64,000 nt of DNA from Undaria pinnatifida (Eukaryota > Sar > Phaeophyceae > Laminariales > Alariaceae): contig JABAKD010000023.1 of assembly GCA_012845835.1 (NCBI GenBank), forward strand, positions 5,190,137 to 5,254,136, given 5' to 3'. Each line of letters begins with the position of its first letter. Within the stretch, counting starts at the first letter, position 1. Below, piece after piece: positions 52,001 through 61,000 of this stretch. The translations under genes were made by a program, and so were the position numbers. The notes beneath the pieces were generated by a model that was not told the origin of the DNA, ran no database searches, and worked only from the letters and a program-made list of their open reading frames with translations.

Positions 52001-55000
52001 ACGTACTTCAAGTGCCAAAACGCTTGGAGGTGTCTCTCATCAGGAATAGGAACGGTGCTCCGTCACGAAAGGGATGCGTGGTCAATGATCAAATGCCTAA
52101 GGCAACCAACAAATGAGTACCCCCCCCCCCCCCCCCCCACGAGCGGTTCTTGGAATGATGGAGTTCACCCTTCATGCGACTCGCCGAACACCTCACGGCG
52201 CTTCGCGCTTGGTGCAAGCAATGCCTGCTTGGTTTGTGGAAACATGACGTGCTCCGTCCCGGCATAGTAGGGATGTGAGGGTCTATGGTCATAAAACTAC
52301 GGCCATGCACAAACTGAGTACACCCCCCCCCCCCTCCCGCAGCGTATTATGGAACCACCCGAAGCCGTGCTGGTACTCGAAGATGCGGCGGACGCGAACC
52401 ACGGTCTTTGCAGTGTGATCTTTGTAGGAATCATCCCGACGCCCGAGCAGAAGACCCAACTTCAGGACTACTCTCGCAAGTTCCAGGTGCGACTCAACTC
52501 GGCTGTATGTATGTTCTTGAGTACTTGTTTCTCATGGTATCGTCCTTGTTCCTTCTGTAGCTTTCAAGTATTAGTATTGTTCTTGTTGCAATGCTTATTT
52601 TTTCTCATGCTTGTGGTTATTGCTATGTTTCCTCATCCCTTTGTGGTTTTTCTTTTTGGTTCTTGGTCTTCTTCTTGTTCTTGTTCTTGATCTCGTTGTT
52701 GGTCTCGTTGTTGGTCTCGTTCTTGGACTTGCTCTTGGGCTTGGTCTCGTTCTTGTGTATCATTACACAATAACAGTAGCATAATCAGGGCCTTTTGAGG
52801 CTTTGTGGGGGTCTCGTTCTACGTCTTGTTCTTGGTCTCGTTCTTGGTATCGTTCCTGGTCTCGTTCTTGGTCTCGTCCTTTTGTGTATCACTAAAATAG
52901 TATCACAACCGAATACGATACGTACTGTGAAGTACCCAACTTCCAACATTTTGTTTCCAAGCACATGGGACAGATCGTGATCTATCCATTATTAATGGAT
53001 CTATGTATCATCAGGTAAATCATTATGTCTGTCGTTATGCTATGTGGTGCACGATCTGTGAAGCACAGATCCAACCCAGGAAACACATGCTATATACCAT
53101 TCCGATAATCCCAGTTCTCACCCACCACCATGGTGTGCAGATCATACATACCTTGGTATCGTATAAACCAGGGATCTGTCTGCTCTGAAACGCACAGATC
53201 GCGTATAAATACCTGATCTGTCCGATGTAGGGTAGGGTAGAGTTCCCCATCGGGGCGCGGGTGGCTTGGAATACCGGAGGGTGTGGCAAGTTGAAATGAG
53301 GGAAAACAGGCGTACCTGTTCCATACCAGACACCTGGGGCACGGCACTAACGACGGCGAAAAGCACCTGTAGACTCGTCAGGATGCTCCCCGTGGTTTTC
53401 TTAGAGCTTTCTGTCGTACTTTCCCGCGTTTCTCCAGAGTCGTTGTTTGACTGTTCGTCCGGTTTGCCAGTTCCGACATGATGATTTTTAGCCCAAAAAT
53501 TGTCAAATATCTATATTTTTTTTGCCCCAGTTCTGATCGACAATAGACAATTCTGAAAACTGATTGGTGACGCCAAAAATCAAAACAAGAACCTGGAGAA
53601 ACGGAAACGTGCTCCAAACAGCCCTTAGAAAACCACGAGATGGATGTTTTGAAGAGTGTGCTCGTGTTTTGTAACCGTCCAGCCGAGTAAAACAGGTCAT
53701 ATTTGGCCTCGAATTCAGTTTTGAGAGTCAATCATAATGCTTCCCCACAATGGTTGGTCATAACCCCGACCCACATTCTTCATACTCTCTTTCGCGTCTG
53801 TGACTTAAAATCGGGCCTGTGACTTAAAAGGTGCGATTGCTTTATCAGTTGGAGAAAGGGTTACAACCTTGACCTAAACCCCCAACTATCCGTGTTGTGG
53901 CTTAAAAAATGTGTGCCCCCTCTGTATCTAACCCTGACCCAAACCCTACGCCCATGATTGTTTCCCTTCGCGTCTGCGACTTAAACCGCGTCTGTTCTTG
54001 TGACTCGCAAAAAAGGTGCGGCTTGTTTACTTCTACACCGCGGGAACTATGGCAGACACCGAGGTCCAGACCAGGCTTGGCATGCAGCAAAATTCCGAGG
54101 AACCTTCCGTCGGAGCGCCCAGGGTGAAGCTGACGGGTGCGTTGACGCTTTTGCTGCTGCGATTTGGGGGGTCGACCCCCCCCCCCCCCCCTCTGTACGG
54201 GGGGTGCAGCGCAGAAGGTTCTTGACTTCTTCCCAACACCGTGAGGAGCTCAAGCACCTCATCCCCCCCGATGACCCCTCGACGACAACGTTTCCCTCGT
54301 CTTCAAAAAAAACATACTCGGTACTAGTTTCATTCTGGTCCAATCCGATAGTTCCGCGCTTAAGGGGAGCTCGTTTTACCGGTCGGAAAACGCTCTGCCC
54401 CCCCAAAAACCTGCAACGTCTGCACCGTGGGATGACTTATCAGTAGGTCCTGCGTACCTGCCATTTTTTGGCGTGTCGAGCAGGATCTGTGCACGGTCTC
54501 GCGCGTTCTTCGATAGAGGGTGCACCGCTTTTTTTTTCGTTTCTTAACACTACATCCCTCAATTTTGGAGCTTAAGACAGCCCCTCTCCCGAAAAAAAAA
54601 CCGGTTTGGAGAGAAATCAAAACTGCTACTACCGGATGAAAAAATCCAATGGCCTAGGTACACAACGAGAAATCATGCAAAAAACATTAATGTGGCGTGT
54701 TTTCCGACGATTTTGGGTTAAGGAGCCCCGTCCTTCAGAAAACCATTTCGGGCGAAAAGTGCTACCTCTGTCGTAGCATGCGTCATCCTGTGTGCGACAA
54801 GAGGAGTACCGATCCAACCCAGGAAACATGCTCTATAGATCACACACAGATCGTACGACTCCCACCCGGTAGCATGAGCTATAGATCACACAGATATTCC
54901 CTGAAATATATCTATAGATCTTCAGGTGTGGGGATCGATGATGATCTGTCCGGTCTAGTCCGATGTGTGTGTCAACGTTTTGAGAGCACGTCCCTTTCGG

Positions 55001-58000
55001 GATGTTGACTCGCGAAACGCCCTCCCTCCCTCCCTCCCTCCCTCCCTCCCTCCCTCCCTCCCTCCCTCCCTCCCTCCCTCCCTCCCTCCCTCCCTCCCTC
55101 CCTCCCTCCCTCCCTCCCTCCCTCCCTCCCTCCCTCCCTCCCTCCCTCTCTCTTTCCTTCCTTCCCTCCCTCCCATGTACACTCGTGCGTGATGCGCATT
55201 TTTCACTCTCGTTTTTTATTTTTTTGTTGTTGTTGTCGTATTCGCTCCCCTGATCCAGCCGAGGCGGGCATCGCGGAGGACAGCATCGTTTCCGCGACAA
55301 TGATGACGGACGCAACGACTCTCAGCTTCTTCAACCTTCCCGTCGTCCAAACCGCGGTAGCAGACGGCGTCACCATCGTGGCAGAGTAAGAAAATAAGAA
55401 GCTAGAACGTTGGCGAGACAAGAAGCGGCCATTAATAAAGATAAAATTATAAACGAGCGCTGCAGCCAGGAAATGGGAATCGAGCCAAAAGAAAGCAAGA
55501 AACACATTCGAGATGAGAAAAAAGGTATGCCAAGCAGCCGGTGTTACCATCGTTGCAGAGTGAGAGAGAAAAAAAAAACAGAAGCAACCATGCTGATAAA
55601 ATAAGAAACGGCACAGACAGAAAACAGGCAGAAAAAAAATGATAACGCGGATGACATACCACAGGTATTAAAGAAAAGTAAGACACGTCGACGAAAAAAA
55701 ACAAAAACAAACGAGCATTCAGATTTCTTTATCAAGGGGTCACATTTGCGGCCGTTTTTTTGAAGTAGCTTCGGGGCCACTCGCGCGAGTGACCTTCTCC
55801 GTTCCTTTGCGATCTTCTCCTTCCGTGAGGGATGCTTTGACGCCTTTTACAACTGGAAACCCTTTTGGGGGGGACTATTTTACTTGAAGTTAGTATAGGG
55901 AGGGACTGTGGGGCTCTAAAGGGGGGTTTAGGTGTTGACGATTTTGAACCCGCAATGCTCAGGGATGGTAATCTACGCTGCGCCAAAACAATCTCTCCCA
56001 AAGATTGATTCTACGATAGCCCCCCCCCCCCCCCTCCCAAAACCGGCGATTTTCTTTAACACGAACCGTTTCATGGCTGCTCGACACGAGGGAGGGTGCA
56101 CAATGAAAAACATATAATCTATCACATTAATTGTTTTGTTTGCAAAGAAAGGACTTATATCGAACAACGGCGTCGGGGTGGGAAGGGGCACCGTATATTT
56201 TTGCAGGAGATACGGCCGGGAGCTGGTTTTAAGACCGGCGATTTCTTAGAAGAAAAGTTTGGGGGGGGGGTGGCACTTTTAGTAAATACCATCGTAGAAC
56301 GGCTCTAGATAAAAGTATTTTTTTTTCGTCGGTGAGGTATACAGAGTGCAGAGTCACTCGTCAGTGAGTGACGAAAACCTCAAATCCGGCGGTGAGAAAC
56401 GGGAGTATATCAGCACCGTCGTATCATCCCCCCTAGTACTGCCGTAGCCTTAAGTCTTTCCTGCACCCGGGTCCGCATAAAACAGGCTCGCTCCCCTCTC
56501 AGGTTTTACACTCGAGCCCGTCCCACGTTGTAGGGTTGCAATATCACCGTCACCGTACAACGACTCTAAAAAGTCTTTTTTGCAGGTGAGGTATACAGAA
56601 GTCACTCGTGAGTCACGTTGTAGGGTTGCACCATCACCGTAAAACGACTCCTAAAGGTATTTTTTGTAGGTGAGGTATACAAAGTCACTCGTCAGCGAGG
56701 GATGAAAACCTCAAACCCGGCGGTAAAAACGGGGGCATATCAGCACACAGTTGTAACATCCCCCCTAGTAATACACTTTTTTTTCTCACACATCTACTTT
56801 CCAGCTTCTGGACAAGCCGTGGTCACAGGTGTCGACCCTTCTCCCCCCCCAGTTCTTGCCTTCAATTTTTTTATCGCGCATAGGGTTCAGTGATCCATCC
56901 CACTGCTCGTCGATTTTTCATCGAGTGTTGTTGCTAAACTCACGCTCTCGCGCTTTCCGCAAGTCCAATTTGTGCAGAAGAAAAAAAAATCCCAACGAAT
57001 TTGTACGAGTATGCGCTCGGTGGGGCTCGAACTCACGAAACTGACCTTATACCAGGCTCGAGGATAACCTGATACGCCACCGGGGTAACCCAACCGTAGC
57101 CTTGGTTTTTCCTGTTCTTGTACCCGCATAAAACAGGTTCGCTCCCCCTCTCAAGTTTTGCGCTCGAGCCCTCCCACGGTATATGGGGTGCACACAGCAG
57201 AATTTTTCTGAGCTCTCTCGGAACCCGAGAGGGAGTGAGAGCCCAACATTTTCTCACCCGAGAAATCGCTTCGAACGCATTTAGTTTCGTTCTCGCACAC
57301 AAGCCGCGAGACCAAGCAAAAGCTTCCAGGTGCACCTCTGCTAAAGTCCTTAAAAAAATATGTGCGAGACCAAGCAAGCTTCCAGATGCACCTCTGCTAA
57401 AGTTCTTTGAAAAAAAAAGTGCTCGAGCGTGAAAGTACTTGACTTGATGACTAACCAGTAGTTCCTCACTTGCGGAACTCAATCAGACAGGTAAATTATT
57501 AGTTAATCCAACAACTGCAACCCCTACCGCACTATAGAGAGAGGGCTCACTTTTACCTCACAAAACAGATACGCTGACGAGGCCGGCGCGACCATCCGCG
57601 GTGTGGCCATACCCGGTACCCTCGGCCTGATACCGCCATCGCGGAATACCATGCCGTCGTCCTAACGCCACGTAATACATGTTTAATGTCTATCCCTCCT
57701 TTCTTCCCTCTCTTTATCTCTCCCTCCGTCCCTCCGTCCCTCCGTCCCTCCCTCCCTCCCTCTCTTTCTCCCTCCCCCCCTCTCCCCCTCCTCCCCTCCC
57801 CCCCCCCCCCCTTCGCGTGCGCGCACCCGAAACAGCTACGCTGACGAGACCGGTGTGACTATCCCCGGTACCCTTGGTCCGAACGCCGCTATCGCCCAGT
57901 ACATCGGTGCGGACGGCTTGGAAGAGCTGCACGTGTTCATCGCCCTCGCTCCGCTAGACATGGGCTCGTGGGCCTGGGCGCACTACATTGCCGACTGGGG

Positions 58001-61000
58001 CACTAAGGGAGTCTTCCAGGTAAAAATGCACAATAAAAATCAGGTACCAGTTACCAGGTATATAGTTCAATATTTTTTATTTGTACACTCTGTAAAACGA
58101 GGCAAGCAGGCAAGCACTCAAGTCTATCGATGCATCTGTGTCAATTTATCAATGAATCAAACAAACTTAACGAATCAACCAACCAACCAACCAATCAACC
58201 AACCAACCAAATAACCAACTCAGCCTCAACCATTTTTACCCTACAGGGCGAGCGTCGGTTCCACCTTGCCGCCGTGGTAGATGACCTCTTCCTTGCAACG
58301 GCCGTGTTCGAGTACCAATCGCTGGAGGTGCAGACAGGTCCCGAGGTGAGATTATGTCTAGGAAAACAGCAAAGTTTCCTCTATAGTGCCGGTTTCCCGT
58401 TAGTGCCTGTGAGATCCCTTGGCACAGATGGGTCCCTCTACAGTGCCCGTTGAGTAGTGCCGGTTGCCCGCTATAGTGCCTGTGAAATCGCTTGGAACAT
58501 AGTAGCGGTCCCTCTATAATTCCGGTTGTCCGCTATAGTGCCAATGAAATCGCTTGGCACGGATGGATCCCTCTATCGTGCCGGTTGAGAAGTGCTGGTT
58601 GCACGCTGTAGTGCCTGTGAGATCCCTTGGCATAGATGGGTCCCTCTACAGTGCCGGTTGAGTAGTGCCGGTTGCCCATTGTAGTGCCTGTGAAATGGCT
58701 TGGCACAGAGTAGTATTCCCTCTACACAGTGCCGGTTGCCTACTATAGTGCCTGTGAAATATCTTGGCACAGATGGGTCCCTACATATTGCCGGTTGCCC
58801 GCTATAGTGCCATTTTCTTCCCCGGCTGGCGCATACCGGCAGTCATAAGAGAGGCCTGTGGCAGGCGACATCCGGGATACATCCTCGGGTTTCCACTTTT
58901 TAAAATTTGCGTCTTGATGGTAAAACGGATACCGCAGCCCTTTGAGATCATCGCGCAGAGCAGTCGGTCGGCTGTCGGTCTGTGTTCAAGCGGTCTCTCC
59001 GCGGCTGCGGGGTAGACATTTATTACGCGTTTTCTCTGGTGTCAACAGTTCTGCTCTTTATTGGGTGATCATATTTCTCAGATGCTGTGCTCTATAGCAG
59101 TGCTGGCTGGCTCTAGTTGAGATTTTGATTAAACCCGATCAGTCCCAAGAATAAACCACCACGGTAATTAAACAGTAAACCGATGTAAAGGATTGTGCCG
59201 AGAGGTTCTGCACGGCAAGAGCACACGTCAGTCAGGAAGGTCATTACCGATCTCCCCACTTGATTATCTAGATGCCATGCGCGCATCCCTCGCTCCCGCC
59301 CCACCCCCCAACTCCCAGTGTTGCTGTGGCGATGTGAACCCTGCGGAGCCCTCCCCCCCCCCCCCCCCCCCATCTCCCGCCTCCTTTTTTTCTACCGGTA
59401 TGCCCGTTTCTCGTTGTGTCTGCAGGAGAGGCTTACGGGTGTCGACCTGGCCAAGTTTGCCGAGGAAGAAGCCGCCCTTAACACCGAGTATGGCTCGCGG
59501 ATCAAGACCGAGCATGCCTTCAACGGGATCGGCATCCTACACAAGGTAAAGCCCTGTGGTACCTACCCCCCCCCCCCCCCCCCTCCTTCCCCACCTCATC
59601 CCAGACGCGTGCTACGGTAGACGCACACCACTTTTTTTCTGAGGTTCCTCAACTTGGGGGGCTTAAGACCCCTCCCAAAAACCGACTTGGACCAGAACTT
59701 AAACCACATCCCGACGCAACGAAAATCATGAAAAAAAGGAAAATGGCGGTTTATTCCGATTATATTTAGGTTAAGGAGAGCCCCGTCGTTCAGAAACCAT
59801 TTCACCCAAAAAACGGTATACCTCTATCGTCGTAGCACGCGTCTACGATAGAGGCAGCACTTCCATTTCCACTTTTACCCCTCAAGCTTCGCGCCTGTGG
59901 AGTCATCCCAGTTGCACTCTCTTTTTTTTTTTTGGGGGGGGGGGGCTTGGAGGCGTTTTTGACCGGTTGATGAGCTCCTCAAGACAAAGCATGGAAATTT
60001 TCGTTCTAGTTTTGTGTGGTAATTTTACGAGTACGTTTCACTTTGTTTTCAGGTCTTACTCGTGCACAACCAAAACCGCATATAAAATGTTTGGTGGCGG
60101 GTTTGCGCGAACGAGTGTGTCTCTACTTCGAAACCATGTTTCGAGCGAGGCGTTGAGCTCCTCCTCTTGTTGTTTAGGAGCTCAGAAAACTTCTGCCGCA
60201 CCGCCACCGTGAGAAGGCTCCCCGCCTCCTCCTCCTCCTCCTCATCTTCCTCTTCCTCTTCTTCTTCCTCCTCCTCCTCTTCCTCTTCCTCTTCACCCGT
60301 CAGCCTCTCTAGAACTGCACTCATGAGCTTGGGGACAAATCTCTTGCAATTAGTGAGCGTGAGATACTCTTGGCGGCTTTTTACATATTGCTTCCGTCCG
60401 TATACCCCTTCACCGCCCGCCTTATGATAATCGTGTGATAACCTTTCCGGCAGGTGCTGTCTCCCTTCGAGAGCGTGCTGGGCCCTGATTCGGGCGTGGC
60501 CCTGCTCGACAAGGGGGTCAAGCCCACCCCCCCCGAAGGTACGGAACCTTAACGCCTTTCTTTACCACTGGAAACCCTTCTTGGGGACAAATTACTTGAA
60601 GTTAGCACGGGGAGGGATTTGGGGGGCTCTGACGGAGTTAAACAGTCGGCTATATGTTAAGTTATGAAGACCATCATACAAGTCATACTAAGCAAATGCT
60701 AATCATACAATAATCCATCCCAACATATAGTAAAACCCGTAAAAATCGTACAGATATACAGTTCGTACCATTCGTGCAATTCATACAATTCATACAATTC
60801 ATACAATTCATACAATTCATACAAATTCTTACAAGTTCATACAAATTCGCGTAATATTCATGCCAATCGCACGGATCACACTATATATGTTATGCAACTG
60901 ACACGCCCTTCAAGAGCGTGTACTGAGCCTCGATACGTGCGGCTGACTCAGCTGAACGAGGACGCCAAGCCCAACCCCGGGGTGGCCCGCCTGAAGGTAC

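Noticed and set aside
54955..55315. Gly-Arg-Glu and Pro-Ser-Leu repeat ORFs on both strands
   Set aside because: Caused by the (CCCT)n array. Exon 21 begins only at 55259.
60049..60427. Poly-Glu ORF on minus and poly-Ser ORF on plus
   Set aside because: Low-complexity TCC/TCT repeat inside an intron.
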